Origin: Paenibacillus sp. BIHB 4019
Lineage (GTDB): Bacteria > Bacillota > Bacilli > Paenibacillales > Paenibacillaceae
Direction: 5' to 3'
NCBI RefSeq assembly: GCF_002741035.1
Contig: NZ_CP016808.1
Coordinates: forward strand, 5,938,501-6,002,500
DNA length: 64,000 nucleotides
Shown: positions 1 to 9,553 of the stretch, piece after piece
Position numbering within the stretch: position 1 is the stretch's first letter
Layout of the letters: each line of letters starts with the position of its first letter
The notes under the pieces: model-generated
The model's database searches: none
Told to the model about the DNA's origin: nothing
The model's input: only the letters and a program-made list of their open reading frames with translations
Translations under genes and position numbers: made by a program

Positions 1-254
1 CGCGCATAAATTTTGAAACCCATTTCATTTTACAAGAGATATTTGCGGACCTTGGAGTGATATGCTTAGCTTCGCGTAGACAAAAGATGCTCTAGAGGGG
101 TCGGGAAATGTCTAGGGGCATGCCCACTTACGGTGGAAAAAACGGAACTATTCCCAATATACCACAAACACCATCCACATAATACCATAAAAATACGTCA
201 TCAAATCACCCAAAAATTGGACATTTGCCAGACATTTTCCCTGTCTACCGCCAA
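1..254. other. Geneless stretch at window start
   Basis: No open frame here has a ribosome site or recognisable product. The sequence is AT-rich and leads into the dispersed repeat that begins near 255. Any gene to the left ends outside the window. Confidence 0.6.
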
Positions 255-530
255 TACCACTCTCGCAGAAATATGAACTTATGTACTGAATGCCAGCCTC
301 ATGCTCTTCGTTTCAGGGGTTACTCCCTGCACAATAGACTTGGTGGACACAGCAGTCGCTATTCGGGCCAAATACGGGTTTTGGCACATTCTGCGGACTC
401 AGGAGCTGCTAATGCGTTGCCAGAAGCCATTATGACCGGATTATGAGGACAATAGCGGCCTTCCTGGCCGCATGCAGCCTGAAAACGGATTAAAAGCTAT
501 AATAGTGGAACCTCAGTCCGCCAAAAAGTC
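255..530 (+). repeat. Dispersed intergenic inverted-repeat element, copy A
   Basis: This stretch aligns with 32605-32915 read on the opposite strand. A 20-bp block at 300-319 is identical to 32843-32862 reversed, and similarity continues through four related units of about 23 bp. Units 342-364 and 393-415 are direct (GTGGACACAG...GCTATTC and GCGGACTCAGGAGCTGCTA). Units 447-471 and 499-522 are inverted (AATAGCGGCCTTCCTGGCCGC and AATAGTGGAACCTCAGTCC). The transcript could therefore fold into two nested hairpins. Reading frames in the two copies share a few residues (HALRFRG) but have indels and no shared start, so coding looks unlikely. A non-autonomous repeat or a structured RNA is the best guess. 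Confidence 0.75.
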
Positions 531-557
531 TCAGGCTGCTTGGTTTCAATAAACAAA

Positions 558-597
558 GGATGCCCTTTGCTTGTTGCGCAGCAAGCAAAGGGCATCC
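558..597 (-). terminator. Long hairpin downstream of gnd
   Basis: Perfect 16-bp stem, 558-573 pairing with 582-597, around an 8-nt loop. On the minus strand it is followed by a T-rich tract (TTTGTTTATT), so it most likely terminates the zwf-tkt-tal-gnd transcript about 190 bp past the gnd stop. A weaker hairpin lies at about 700-730. Confidence 0.65.
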
Positions 598-784
598 GCA
601 TAGAGCACTTTAAAAATGATGAACGCCGCCTAGCGGCATAGCAAAAAGGACGACATTTCCCCGTCATCCACTCGCAGCGGGTAATCGCCCTTTTTCGGCA
701 AAATCCAACATAAGGCTGACCTCACGCATGTGAGGCCAACCTCTGTTTTTTAAAATTTCTTACTTATTTATCGCTACGCATTTC

Positions 785-2203
785 CTATTCGTTGTTTTCC
801 ATCCATTGGAAATGGAAGCTTCCTTGTTGATCCAGACGCTCAAACGTATGCGCTCCAAAATAATCGCGCTGTGCTTGCAGCAGGTTAGCCGGCAGTCTTT
901 CTGTACGGTAGCTGTCATAATAAGCTAGTGCCGATGCGAAAGCAGGAACTGGAATCCCTCTAGTTACGGCAATGGCAATCACTTTTCTCCAAGCTTCTTG
1001 GTAGTTATCTACGATGCCGCCGAAATAATCATCGAGGAACAAGTTTTTCAGTTCCGGATCACGGTCATACGCATCTTTAATGTTTTGCAGGAAGCCGGCA
1101 CGGATAATGCAGCCGCCACGGAAAATCATTGCAATACTGCCGTAGTTCAGGTTCCAGTTGTACTGGTCAGAAGCAGCGCGCATTTGCGCGAAGCCTTGGG
1201 CGTACGAAGCGATTTTGCTCGCGAATAGCGCTTTGCGGACCGCTTCAATAAACTCTTGCGCATCGCCGTCATAGCTCGATACCGCAGGACCGTTCAGCTT
1301 TTTGCTTGCCGCTACGCGCTCCTCTTTCATCGCAGAAATAAAGCGCGAGAATACGGACTCGGTAATGATCGACAATGGAACACCAAGATCAAGAGCGCTT
1401 TGGCTCGTCCATTTGCCAGTTCCTTTTTGGCCTGCGGAATCGAGAATTACATCGACCATCGGCTTGCCTGTAGCTGGGTCTGTTTTCGAGAAAATGTCAG
1501 CTGTAATTTCGATCAAATAGCTGTCCAGCTCACCATTATTCCATTCGGTGAAAATGGTATGCAGCTCGGACGTGCTTACACCGAGTACATCTTTCAATAA
1601 ATGGTATGCTTCGCCAATCAGCTGCATGTCGCCATACTCGATGCCATTGTGCACCATTTTCACATAGTGTCCAGCGCCGCCTTCACCAATATAAGTGGAG
1701 CAAGCATCGCCATTCACCTTCGCAGAAATAGCTGTCAAGATCGGCTCAACGAGCTCATAAGCGTCTTTTTGACCGCCTGGCATAATTGCTGGACCTTTAA
1801 GCGCACCCTCTTCGCCGCCGGAAACGCCCGCACCGATAAAGCGGAAGCCTTTAGCTGAAAGCTCTTCATTTCTTCTTTGCGTATCAGGGAAATAAGCGTT
1901 GCCGCCGTCAATCAAAATGTCCCCTTGGTCTAGAAAAGGTACAAGCTGATTAATCGTATCGTCAGTTGGCGCGCCTGCTTTGACCATTATTAAAATTCTG
2001 CGCGGCGTTTCAAGCGAGTTTACAAACTCTTCTACGCTGTATGCACCTACAAAATTTTTGCCTTTTGCTTCTTCCAGAAGCTCATTTGTTTTTTCTGGGG
2101 AACGGTTGAATAGCGCAACCGAGAACCCTCTGCTTTCAATGTTTAATGCGAGGTTTTTGCCCATAACGGCAAGACCAACGACACCAATTTGCTGTTTGCT
2201 CAC
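785..2203 (-). CDS. gnd: 6-phosphogluconate dehydrogenase, decarboxylating
   Basis: Cytosolic enzyme that oxidises and decarboxylates 6-phosphogluconate to ribulose 5-phosphate in the oxidative pentose phosphate branch. The N-terminus has the dinucleotide fold [12 protein letters not shown] followed by the NADP-type motif NRS. The substrate-binding GGEEGAL segment, the [13 protein letters not shown] motif and the full C-terminal helical domain are present. The longest frame begins at TTG 2230, but GGGAGG lies 9 nt before a GTG at 2203, giving 472 aa, a normal family length. It is the last gene of zwf-tkt-tal-gnd. No pgl (lactonase) gene is in the cluster. Confidence 0.95.
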   Translation of the reverse strand: MSKQQIGVVGLAVMGKNLALNIESRGFSVALFNRSPEKTNELLEEAKGKNFVGAYSVEEFVNSLETPRRILIMVKAGAPTDDTINQLVPFLDQGDILIDGGNAYFPDTQRRNEELSAKGFRFIGAGVSGGEEGALKGPAIMPGGQKDAYELVEPILTAISAKVNGDACSTYIGEGGAGHYVKMVHNGIEYGDMQLIGEAYHLLKDVLGVSTSELHTIFTEWNNGELDSYLIEITADIFSKTDPATGKPMVDVILDSAGQKGTGKWTSQSALDLGVPLSIITESVFSRFISAMKEERVAASKKLNGPAVSSYDGDAQEFIEAVRKALFASKIASYAQGFAQMRAASDQYNWNLNYGSIAMIFRGGCIIRAGFLQNIKDAYDRDPELKNLFLDDYFGGIVDNYQEAWRKVIAIAVTRGIPVPAFASALAYYDSYRTERLPANLLQAQRDYFGAHTFERLDQQGSFHFQWMENNE

Positions 2204-2317
2204 GGAAATCTGCCTCCCAATCCTATTCAAGCTCTTTTTATATAAGCGTAAACGGCTATCGCCGTTCTTAAAATAAATGCCTTATTACATATTACTTATC
2301 GCTTTAAACTCCCCGTC

Positions 2318-2983
2318 TTACAGGGAAGTTTTTTTCCAGTCAGCAGCAAATTTCTCCATTCCTTGATCGGTAAGCGGGTGCTTCGAAATTTGCTCGATAA
2401 CCGCGAATGGCACAGTTGCAATATGCGCGCCAGCCATCGCTACGCGAGTAACGTGATCCGGGTGGCGAACCGAAGCTGCAATAATTTGCGCATCCAGCTG
2501 GTGCGTGCGGAACAATTCCGCAATTTTAGAAACCAATAGAACGCCATCTTCGGAAATATCGTCCAGACGACCAAGGAACGGAGAAACATAGGTTGCGCCA
2601 GCACGAGCAGCCAACAGCGCTTGGTTTACTGTGAAAATAAGCGTTACATTCGTTTTTACGCCTTTTTTCGTCAGGTAACGGCAAGTTTCTAATCCAGCAA
2701 GGTTCATCGGAAGCTTGATTGTAATGTTTTTATCGTTGTTGTTGATTTTGATCAGCTCGTCCGCTTCAGCGATCATTTCTTCAGCTGTAATCGCGTTAGG
2801 CGTTACTTCTGCAGAAACAGATTCAACCTCAGGCACGATTTGCAAAATTTCAGCAATACGGTCTTCAAATTTCACGCCTTCTTTAGCAACCAAAGACGGG
2901 TTAGTGGTAACACCAGACAAAACGCCGATTTTGTAAGCTTTCTTGATATCTTCCACATTAGCCGTATCGATAAAAAATTTCAT
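2318..2983 (-). CDS. tal: Transaldolase, small fructose-6-phosphate aldolase-like class
   Basis: Moves a dihydroxyacetone unit between sugar phosphates in the non-oxidative pentose phosphate pathway. At 221 aa it belongs to the short TalC/FSA-like subfamily. It starts [16 protein letters not shown], contains [13 protein letters not shown], the Schiff-base lysine in NITIKLPM and the [14 protein letters not shown] segment. The start is ATG 2983, eight bases after GGAGGT. It sits between tkt and gnd in the same direction. True transaldolase rather than aldolase activity is inferred from the operon. Confidence 0.93.
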   Translation of the reverse strand: MKFFIDTANVEDIKKAYKIGVLSGVTTNPSLVAKEGVKFEDRIAEILQIVPEVESVSAEVTPNAITAEEMIAEADELIKINNNDKNITIKLPMNLAGLETCRYLTKKGVKTNVTLIFTVNQALLAARAGATYVSPFLGRLDDISEDGVLLVSKIAELFRTHQLDAQIIAASVRHPDHVTRVAMAGAHIATVPFAVIEQISKHPLTDQGMEKFAADWKKTSL

Positions 2984-3058
2984 AGTCAATTACCTCCGTT
3001 TTTTGGGTTCATTTTTGATCTACATTTTAATTTTAAATTTGATTGCCTTGCATTTCAA

Positions 3059-5053
3059 TTATTTCAATAATTCTTTTGCCAGGCTAACGACATTTTCCGT
3101 TGAGAAGCCAAAGTACTCCATCACTTGATTGCCTGGGCCGGATGCGCCAAAAGTATCAATGGACAACACTTTGCCGCTTGGTCCTGCATAACGCTCCCAG
3201 CCAAGCGAAATGCCCGCTTCAATGGCGATACGGTTCGAAACGGCATCAGGGAGAATGCTTTGCTTGTAAGCTGCTGGCTGACGCTCAAACAGCTCTCTGC
3301 TCGGCATAGCTACGACGCGAACGGATACGTTATCGTTCTCCAGCTCGGTTTTAGCACTTACAGCAAGCGACACCTCGGAACCTGTAGCGATCAAAATGAC
3401 GTCTGGCTTATCGTTCGTTTCTGTCAGCACATAAGCGCCTTTAGCTACTTCTGCAACGTTAGCTTTCGTCGCTTCATAGATCGGCAGATTTTGTCTGCTC
3501 AGCACGAGCGCTACCGGACCATCATTTTGCTGCAAAGCATAAGCCCAAGCACTTGCCGTTTCATTGGCATCCGTTGGACGAATGACAGTGAGCCCTGGAA
3601 TGGTGCGAAGCGCAGCCAAATGCTCAACTGGCTCATGTGTAGGACCATCTTCGCCGACTGCGATGGAATCATGCGTGAATACATACGTCACAGGCAGCTT
3701 CTGCAAGGCAGCCAGACGAATCGACGGGCGCAAATAATCGCTGAATACGAAGAAGGTGCTCACAAATGGTTTTACGCCGCCATGCAGCGCCATGCCATTG
3801 CCCGCCGCGCCCATCGCATGCTCGCGAACGCCGAAATAAATATTGCGTCCTGCATACGATTTAACCGCGAACGTCTCTTCGCCTTTAATGTCCGTCATCG
3901 TGGAATGCGATAGATCTGCACTGCCTCCGAAGATGGAAGGAACGGTCTTCACATAATGATTGATGGCTTCGCCGCTCGCTACGCGAGTTGAAAGTGTTTT
4001 GGAGGCATCGAAGGTCAAAATGTCAGCCGCATCAATCGTTACGGAACCATCGATGACTTGAGCCAGTTCCTTGCCTTGCGCCGGATATTGTGCGGTGTAG
4101 GAAGCAAGCTGTTTGTTCCATTCCGCCTCTTTAGCTGCACCCGCAAGCTTCAACTGCTCGTAATGCGCTTTGACCTCAGCCGGAACGGTGAACTCTTCTT
4201 CGTACTGCCAGCCATAAGCGGCTTTCGTTGCGATTGCTTCTTCCTTGCCAAGCGGATTGCCATGCGCTTTATTCGTGCCCGCTACTTTGCTTCCGTAACC
4301 GATAATCGTCCGAATTTCAATAAGCGTTGGCTGTGAATCGTTTTGCTTGGCAGCTGCAATTGCCTCAGCGATGGCCGAAATGTCATTGCCATCTTCCACG
4401 CGGAGATATTGCCAATTCGCAGATTCCGCTCTTTTTTGAATATTCTCCCCAAAAGAAAGGTTTAATTCTCCGTCGAGGGAAATATCGTTTGAATCATAGA
4501 GCACGATCAATTTGTCCAGCTTCATATGGCCAGCCATCGACATAGCCTCATAGGAAATCCCTTCCATTAAACAGCCGTCGCCAACTAGCGCATACGTATA
4601 ATGGTCGATGATTGGGAAACCATCCTGATTGAATTTTGCAGCCAGATGCGCCTCTGCCATTGCCATGCCGACAGCCATTGCAACCCCTTGGCCTAGAGGG
4701 CCAGTCGTCGCATCTACTCCATCCGTATGTCCAAACTCAGGATGGCCTGGCGTCTTGCTGTTCAGCTTGCGGAATTGCTTCAAATCGTCGAGCGACACTT
4801 CATAGCCGGATAAGTGCAGCAGGCTGTAAAGCAGCGCTGAACCATGGCCCGCCGAAAGCACGAAACGGTCGCGGTTGAACCATTTGGCATGACCGGGATT
4901 GTGGCTTAAAAATTTGGACCATAACGTGTAGGCCATTGGCGCTGCGCCCATAGGAAGGCCCGGATGACCGGAATTGGCGCTGTTAATGGCGTCAATCGAT
5001 AAAGTACGAATCGTGTCAATCGCTAACTGATCAATGGTTTGTGTGATAGGCAT
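3059..5053 (-). CDS. tkt: Transketolase
   Basis: Thiamine-diphosphate enzyme that transfers two-carbon ketol units between pentose, heptose and hexose phosphates. The N-terminal half has [13 protein letters not shown], the [16 protein letters not shown] segment and the ThDP/Mg motif [14 protein letters not shown]. The pyrimidine domain has the REHAMGA motif with its catalytic Glu, and [18 protein letters not shown]. The start is ATG 5053 behind AAAGGA (664 aa); the longer frame to 5119 only adds sequence overlapping zwf. The start overlaps the 3' end of zwf by 23 bp, so the two are probably translationally coupled. Confidence 0.95.
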   Translation of the reverse strand: MPITQTIDQLAIDTIRTLSIDAINSANSGHPGLPMGAAPMAYTLWSKFLSHNPGHAKWFNRDRFVLSAGHGSALLYSLLHLSGYEVSLDDLKQFRKLNSKTPGHPEFGHTDGVDATTGPLGQGVAMAVGMAMAEAHLAAKFNQDGFPIIDHYTYALVGDGCLMEGISYEAMSMAGHMKLDKLIVLYDSNDISLDGELNLSFGENIQKRAESANWQYLRVEDGNDISAIAEAIAAAKQNDSQPTLIEIRTIIGYGSKVAGTNKAHGNPLGKEEAIATKAAYGWQYEEEFTVPAEVKAHYEQLKLAGAAKEAEWNKQLASYTAQYPAQGKELAQVIDGSVTIDAADILTFDASKTLSTRVASGEAINHYVKTVPSIFGGSADLSHSTMTDIKGEETFAVKSYAGRNIYFGVREHAMGAAGNGMALHGGVKPFVSTFFVFSDYLRPSIRLAALQKLPVTYVFTHDSIAVGEDGPTHEPVEHLAALRTIPGLTVIRPTDANETASAWAYALQQNDGPVALVLSRQNLPIYEATKANVAEVAKGAYVLTETNDKPDVILIATGSEVSLAVSAKTELENDNVSVRVVAMPSRELFERQPAAYKQSILPDAVSNRIAIEAGISLGWERYAGPSGKVLSIDTFGASGPGNQVMEYFGFSTENVVSLAKELLK

Positions 5054-6557
5054 ATTGTTGTCCTTTCTCTGTTTCAGATTGTTGTTCCAGCTTGGAATCG
5101 AACCACCAGTGGTAGCCATCCTGCGCTAGCAAAGCATCGGATTCCGCTGGCCCATAAGTACCGGCCGCATAATGATGAAGAGGAACCTGATTTTCTGCGA
5201 AAGCTTCCAAAATAGGCTGAACCCAGGCCCACGACATTTCAACTTCATCCCAATGCGCAAAAAACGTAGGGTTGCCGTTCAAAGCGTCGTGAATCAAATT
5301 TTCATAAGCTTCTGGAAGTTCTTCCTTGTTCGGGTGAAAATCGATTTGAATCGGCTTGAATTCACCATTTTGCTGCGAATCCTTGGAATTGAGCTGAAGC
5401 GTAATGCTTTCATTAGGGCTCATTTCAATGACGAGCAGATTCGGAGCCACTCCTTCTTCGTTTACGGAAGGAGCTTGTTTTAACGGCTCTTTAAATTCAA
5501 TGACGATTCGTGTCGATTTTTCCTTCATTCTTTTGCCGGTACGAATGTAGAAAGGAACGCCCCGCCAAAAGAAATCATCAATTTGCAATTTAGCTGCAAT
5601 AAAGGTGTCATTCATCGAAGTTTCAGCAATCCCCGGCTCAGACTTATAGCCGACAACCGGCTTGCCCTGAATGCTGCCAGCGCTGTATTGTCCGCGAACG
5701 ATGCTGAGGGCAACATCTTTCTTTTGCAGCGGTTCAAGAGCTTCCATCACCTGTTTCTTCTTAGAACGAACCTTTTCCGGATCGCTCTTCTGCGGCAGCT
5801 GGATCGCCGTCATCATAAGCAATTGCAGCAAATGGTTTTGGAACATGTCTCTTAGCGCGCCGACATGATCGTAATAACCGGCTCTTTCCTCTACGCCGAC
5901 CGTTTCATTCGCTGTAATTTGCACATTGGCAATGTAATGATTGTTCCACAGCGCCTGAATGACCGGGTTCGTCTGCTGCAAAGCCTCAAGACGCTGCACC
6001 ATCGGCTTGCCCAGATAATGATCGATCCGAAAAACTTCTTTCTCCTCAAAAGACCGGCTAAGGCTTTCATTCAGATCGCGTGCAGATTGCAAATCATGGC
6101 CGAAAGGCTTCTCAATGACGAGGCGCTTCCAGCCCTGCGCAGAGCCAAGCCCGCTTGCCTGAATGTTGGAGGCGATCGTTTCGAAAAATTCAGGCCCAAC
6201 CGATAAATAAAACAGGCGATTCGGGGCAAGATTTAAAGCTTCCTCCCGCTGTTCAATCATGTGAAGCAGCTTCTGGTAATCTTCCTTATGGTCTATGTTC
6301 AGAACTTGGTAACGGAAAGCTTGTAAAAAAGCTTTCACGCTCGCCTCGTCCTTTATTTCCCGTCTGGAAAAATCACGGAGAGATTGCTCGACATTTGCCT
6401 GAAAGGTTTCATGCGTCAGCTCTCTTCGTCCAAGGCCAATCAAGGAGAATGCTTGCGGCAGCTTCTGCTCGATGAACAAATTATACAAAGCGGGGTAGAT
6501 TTTTCTTTTCGCTAAATCCCCTGTCGCTCCAAACAACACAAAAGTGGTTGGCTCCAT
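5031..6557 (-). CDS. zwf: Glucose-6-phosphate 1-dehydrogenase
   Basis: First enzyme of the oxidative pentose phosphate branch: glucose 6-phosphate to 6-phosphogluconolactone with NADP reduction. The N-terminal nucleotide motif is [19 protein letters not shown], and the active-site signature RIDHYLGK is present, with RTGKRM and the full C-terminal dimer domain. A 508-aa product from ATG 6557 follows AAGGAG by about 8 bases; an in-frame TTG upstream lies inside the ribosome site and is discounted. It is the promoter-proximal gene of the operon, and a LysR gene diverges from it about 105 bp away. Confidence 0.95.
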   Translation of the reverse strand: MEPTTFVLFGATGDLAKRKIYPALYNLFIEQKLPQAFSLIGLGRRELTHETFQANVEQSLRDFSRREIKDEASVKAFLQAFRYQVLNIDHKEDYQKLLHMIEQREEALNLAPNRLFYLSVGPEFFETIASNIQASGLGSAQGWKRLVIEKPFGHDLQSARDLNESLSRSFEEKEVFRIDHYLGKPMVQRLEALQQTNPVIQALWNNHYIANVQITANETVGVEERAGYYDHVGALRDMFQNHLLQLLMMTAIQLPQKSDPEKVRSKKKQVMEALEPLQKKDVALSIVRGQYSAGSIQGKPVVGYKSEPGIAETSMNDTFIAAKLQIDDFFWRGVPFYIRTGKRMKEKSTRIVIEFKEPLKQAPSVNEEGVAPNLLVIEMSPNESITLQLNSKDSQQNGEFKPIQIDFHPNKEELPEAYENLIHDALNGNPTFFAHWDEVEMSWAWVQPILEAFAENQVPLHHYAAGTYGPAESDALLAQDGYHWWFDSKLEQQSETEKGQQYAYHTNH

Positions 6558-6663
6558 CTTCCGTTCTCCTTCCAATTCGTTAGCTATGGTTTCTTTTTCT
6601 TAGTTACACTATAATACGTTTAAGAGCCATACAAGTAATTAATATATTTAAGAGGAGGTATAG

Positions 6664-7551
6664 ATGACATCTATGATCAATAATTACGAATTATATAAGG
6701 TTTTTTATTGGGCCGCTAAAACAGGCAGCTTAACGAAAGCGGCTAATGCGCTGTACCTCACGCAACCGAGCGTCAGCCACGCCATTAAGCAGCTGGAAAA
6801 CAGCTTCGGCATCACTTTGTTTTATCGAAATTCCAAAGGGGTAGCGCTAACGCAGGAAGGTACGATTTTATATTCCTACATCGAGCAGTCGCAAATATTG
6901 ATAACCCTTGCAGAGGAGAAAATGGCTGCACTGAAAAATCTAGAGAGCGGCGAGCTGCGTATTGGCGGCAGCGATTCGCTGTTCAAGCATTATTTGCTGC
7001 CGTATTTGGAAAACTTTCATTATATGTATCCCGAAATTAGGCTTCATCTTAATCACGGCACGACGCCGGAAGTCATTTCTTTCCTGAAGGAAGGCAAAAT
7101 CGATCTTGGTGTCGTTCGCATGCCGATTGTCGATTCCCAGCTGGAAGTTCGTGAAAGCATTCAACTGAAGGATTGTTTTGTTGCAGGGGAGCGCTACGCG
7201 AAGCTGAAAAATGAAGTTTTGACGCTGGACCAATTGTTGCAGCATCCCGTCATTCTTTTCTCACGCAATAGCCGGGCGCGAATGGCCATTACAGAGCTTT
7301 TTCAAAGCTTCGGTTATATGCTGAAGCCTGAAATCGAGGTCGGCAGCGTCGATCTGCTGATCGAATTTGCCCGGAGAGGACTCGGCATTTCGTACGTAAC
7401 GCGGGAATTTGTATCGAAGGAGCTGGAGGAAGGCTCACTCTTCGAAATTCAATTGGATGTGCAGCTGCCTCCCTCCCATGTCGGCATAATGAAAATGCGG
7501 AATTTGCCACTGTCGAGTACAGCTAGCCGATTTATTGAGCTTGTGCATTAA
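6664..7551 (+). CDS. LysR-family transcriptional regulator
   Basis: 295 aa. The N-terminal winged helix (about residues 8-67) has the LysR pattern FYWAAKTGSLTKAANALYLTQPSVSHAIKQLE, and a periplasmic-binding-like effector domain follows (about 95-295). AGGAGGT at 6653-6659 precedes ATG 6664. It diverges from zwf, the usual arrangement for a LysR protein controlling its neighbour, so control of the pentose phosphate operon by a small-molecule effector is a reasonable inference. The effector cannot be read from the sequence. Confidence 0.9.
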   Translation: MTSMINNYELYKVFYWAAKTGSLTKAANALYLTQPSVSHAIKQLENSFGITLFYRNSKGVALTQEGTILYSYIEQSQILITLAEEKMAALKNLESGELRIGGSDSLFKHYLLPYLENFHYMYPEIRLHLNHGTTPEVISFLKEGKIDLGVVRMPIVDSQLEVRESIQLKDCFVAGERYAKLKNEVLTLDQLLQHPVILFSRNSRARMAITELFQSFGYMLKPEIEVGSVDLLIEFARRGLGISYVTREFVSKELEEGSLFEIQLDVQLPPSHVGIMKMRNLPLSSTASRFIELVH

Positions 7552-7568
7552 GGCTTTGTAAATAAAAT

Positions 7569-7612
7569 AAAAAGAGAAGAATTGAAAGTTAACTTTCGCT
7601 CCTTCTCTTTTT
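7569..7612. terminator. Bidirectional terminator between LysR and PIN genes
   Basis: Stem 7569-7579 (AAAAAGAGAAG) pairs with 7602-7612, with an inner GAAAGTTAACTTTC palindrome. A/T runs on both sides suit both convergent transcripts. The right arm is also the last codons of the PIN gene, so the terminator is embedded in coding sequence. Confidence 0.7.
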
Positions 7613-8236
7613 GAGTCCTCTTGCAAATTTAATTTGTTCCTTTTTTGCCTGATCATTTAAAAGCCCTATGGATTTATAAGATAACTCCCGCAGCGACTCT
7701 TCGTCCATTTTGGCAAGTACTCGCATAGCCGTGTCCATAATGTCGCTTTCCTCATGAGCAAGTTCGTTTTCTTTCATGAATTTTTCTAAATCAATGCGAT
7801 TAATTGGATTTTCAAATTTCAGTCCAAAATGTTGGGCGGCGTATACAAAATCTTTATCGTTCTTACTATAAAGCTGTGCATCTAAATCAATGCTTGTGGC
7901 TGCAATAATAGCGTCAGGCGATGGAAGCTTTTTGCCTTCTGACTCGAACCACAAAATACGAATATCAGCTGCATTTTTAGCAATATTATCATTAATATGA
8001 ACCATCAAACCCTCAGACTTTGGGTATTCAATATATTCTTCAATAACATCCTTATACGATAAATCTTTTTGTGTTCTGGGAATGGACAATAGTTCTACTT
8101 GGACAATTGTAGGCATTAAAAGCTCTATATCATCATCAAAGCGAAGTTCGTTAATAAATTGAACAGCAGGTTGATATCCCCATGAAGCATAGATATAAAT
8201 ATTCGTGTCACAAATAACCTTCTGTTTATTTGACAT
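7589..8236 (-). CDS. PIN-domain nuclease, candidate toxin
   Basis: 215 aa from ATG 8236. The PIN domain (about 1-145) keeps four acidic metal-binding positions: D10 in VICDTNIYI, E48 in VQVELL, D108 in SPDAIIAATS and D127/D129 in SKNDKDF. About 65 helical, charged residues follow, ending KKRRSES, so it is longer than ordinary VapC toxins (about 130 aa). It overlaps the upstream HTH gene by 11 bp, like a toxin-antitoxin pair. PIN nucleases of this kind usually cut RNA; whether this one is toxic is not known. Confidence 0.8.
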   Translation of the reverse strand: MSNKQKVICDTNIYIYASWGYQPAVQFINELRFDDDIELLMPTIVQVELLSIPRTQKDLSYKDVIEEYIEYPKSEGLMVHINDNIAKNAADIRILWFESEGKKLPSPDAIIAATSIDLDAQLYSKNDKDFVYAAQHFGLKFENPINRIDLEKFMKENELAHEESDIMDTAMRVLAKMDEESLRELSYKSIGLLNDQAKKEQIKFARGLKKRRSES

Positions 8237-8699
8237 CAAGTTCCTCCATGTCCGCATCTTCATCACTGATAGGATAAAGATCCTCGGCTTTCTCGGCCGG
8301 TTTTACTTTACTAAGCGCTTCTTTAGTTCGACGTACTGCTTCAATTTGTTTTTGATATTTGGGCACAGCAAATTGAGAGCGCACAATTAAATTTTTGCTG
8401 CTTCCAGGTGTCTCAAGCTTCTCTGTATCTATCTTCCCAAGCTTGATCCATTTGTAAACACCTTGGACACTAATTCCGAACATCTCGGCGACTTCATCGG
8501 CACTGACATATTTGCTATTCTTCTCTTGATGCTCTAACGGGACGGCTAGCACATTTCGAGCTTGAATATAATCTTGCGCCTTCCTGATTCGAATAATCGC
8601 AGCGGCTTTTCGTAACGTTTCAAGTTCTTCTTCAACTAAAGTAACACTTGTTGTGAACACTTCAATCTCTTGAGCCAGCTCTTCACTTGTTTTTGACAT
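8226..8699 (-). CDS. Helix-turn-helix protein upstream of PIN nuclease, candidate antitoxin
   Basis: 157 aa. Residues about 5-50 look like a charged coiled coil. Residues about 62-115 form an excisionase/MerR-like helix-turn-helix (KYVSADEVAEMFGISVQGVYKWIKLGKI), and an acidic tail follows (SDEDADMEELD). ATG 8699 lies behind GGGAGGTG. It is the first gene of a two-gene unit and its 3' end overlaps the PIN start. A DNA-binding domain plus acidic tail fits an autoregulating antitoxin, but it is not one of the standard VapB families that I can recognise. The region looks more AT-rich than its neighbours, hinting at acquisition. Confidence 0.75.
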   Translation of the reverse strand: MSKTSEELAQEIEVFTTSVTLVEEELETLRKAAAIIRIRKAQDYIQARNVLAVPLEHQEKNSKYVSADEVAEMFGISVQGVYKWIKLGKIDTEKLETPGSSKNLIVRSQFAVPKYQKQIEAVRRTKEALSKVKPAEKAEDLYPISDEDADMEELDVK

Positions 8700-8838
8700 G
8701 CTGTTCACCTCCCATTCATTTTACTATACTTTACAATCAATATAAATATTAAACCAAACAAACGAATTAAACTTATTAAACCCGCACTTTAAAGATCAAA
8801 TATACCGAATTTGGCTTTGTTTCTAATCTTCCACTCGA

Positions 8839-9258
8839 TTAATCGCCCAAATATCCTCCACCATTACTTTGTATTTCAAGCAATCCCGCCCTCTTAAGCT
8901 CCTCAGCGTGAATTTCTGACAATGCTTCCAACAAACCCATGCCACGCTCGGTCACCTTTATAAAAATGCTTCTTTTATCCTCAGGATTCGGGAACCGGCT
9001 TACGAGCTCTAAATCTTCACAGCGCTTAATGAGCTCCAGGCAGGCATGCGGCGTAATTTGCAAACGCTCGGCCAGTTCTTTCGGCGTCGCATAGTCCCTC
9101 TCTGGAAATCCCATGATAGCTAACATAAGTTGATGGTATTGGGGAGTTAAACCTTTGCTTCTCGCTGCCTCTTCACTAAACCGAATAAACTTGCGAATGC
9201 GATATCGAAATAAAGCCAATTCTTCATATACCTGCTTGGACAAACGGTTATTGGTCAT
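8839..9258 (-). CDS. MarR-family transcriptional regulator
   Basis: 139 aa with a central winged helix: TPKELAERLQITPHACLELIKRCEDLELVSRFPNPEDKRSIFIKVTERG includes the helix-turn-helix and the wing with the conserved D-x-R. An N-terminal dimer helix precedes it. ATG 9258 follows GCAGGAG. It is divergent from the nitrate reductase fusion gene at 9554, with 295 bp between them. Whether it controls that gene is unknown; the promoter region instead shows a nitrogen-regulator-type site. Confidence 0.88.
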   Translation of the reverse strand: MTNNRLSKQVYEELALFRYRIRKFIRFSEEAARSKGLTPQYHQLMLAIMGFPERDYATPKELAERLQITPHACLELIKRCEDLELVSRFPNPEDKRSIFIKVTERGMGLLEALSEIHAEELKRAGLLEIQSNGGGYLGD

Positions 9259-9406
9259 ATAAGGGCTCCTGCTTTTCTTCTAGTCTATCCCATAGCTGTC
9301 ATTCATTCAATCACAACGATGAAGTGAAAATCATATCCTGATAAAGTTAAGTTTCCTCACCCGATTCGGAGTCAGACAAATTAAAATGAAAATAAAAACG
9401 TTTTCA

Positions 9407-9423
9407 TGTTACATAACATAACA
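9407..9423 (+). promoter_or_regulatory. GlnR/TnrA-type operator
   Basis: TGTTACATAACATAACA matches the GlnR/TnrA consensus TGTNA-N7-TNACA at every fixed position. Its centre is about 52 bp upstream of the start site expected for the promoter at 9432-9460, the distance typical of TnrA activation. This predicts induction of the nitrate reductase gene under nitrogen limitation. Confidence 0.75.
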
Positions 9424-9431
9424 CAAACTCA

Positions 9432-9460
9432 TTGACTTAGATCGTAGTGCGATATATATT
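9432..9460 (+). promoter_or_regulatory. Sigma-A promoter of nitrate reductase fusion gene
   Basis: TTGACT at 9432-9437, a 17-bp spacer and TATATT at 9455-9460. It lies directly downstream of the GlnR/TnrA-type site and about 95 bp before the start codon. Confidence 0.65.
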
Positions 9461-9553
9461 GAGCATATCTAGTTATAATCCGTTAAGTTTGAAAACCAAA
9501 ACTCACTTCTTTATTACATTCCTATTAACTTCTAACGCTGGTGGTGAACCTGC

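Noticed and set aside
225..446. 73-codon plus-strand frame in copy A
   Set aside because: It overlaps the repeat element, has no ribosome site, and the frame is not preserved in copy B apart from a few residues.
255..530. Insertion sequence or transposase remnant
   Set aside because: No transposase reading frame or target-site duplication could be identified around either copy.
3125..3913. 262-codon plus-strand frame opposite tkt
   Set aside because: An antisense shadow of transketolase, Cys/Arg/His-rich with no family match or ribosome site.
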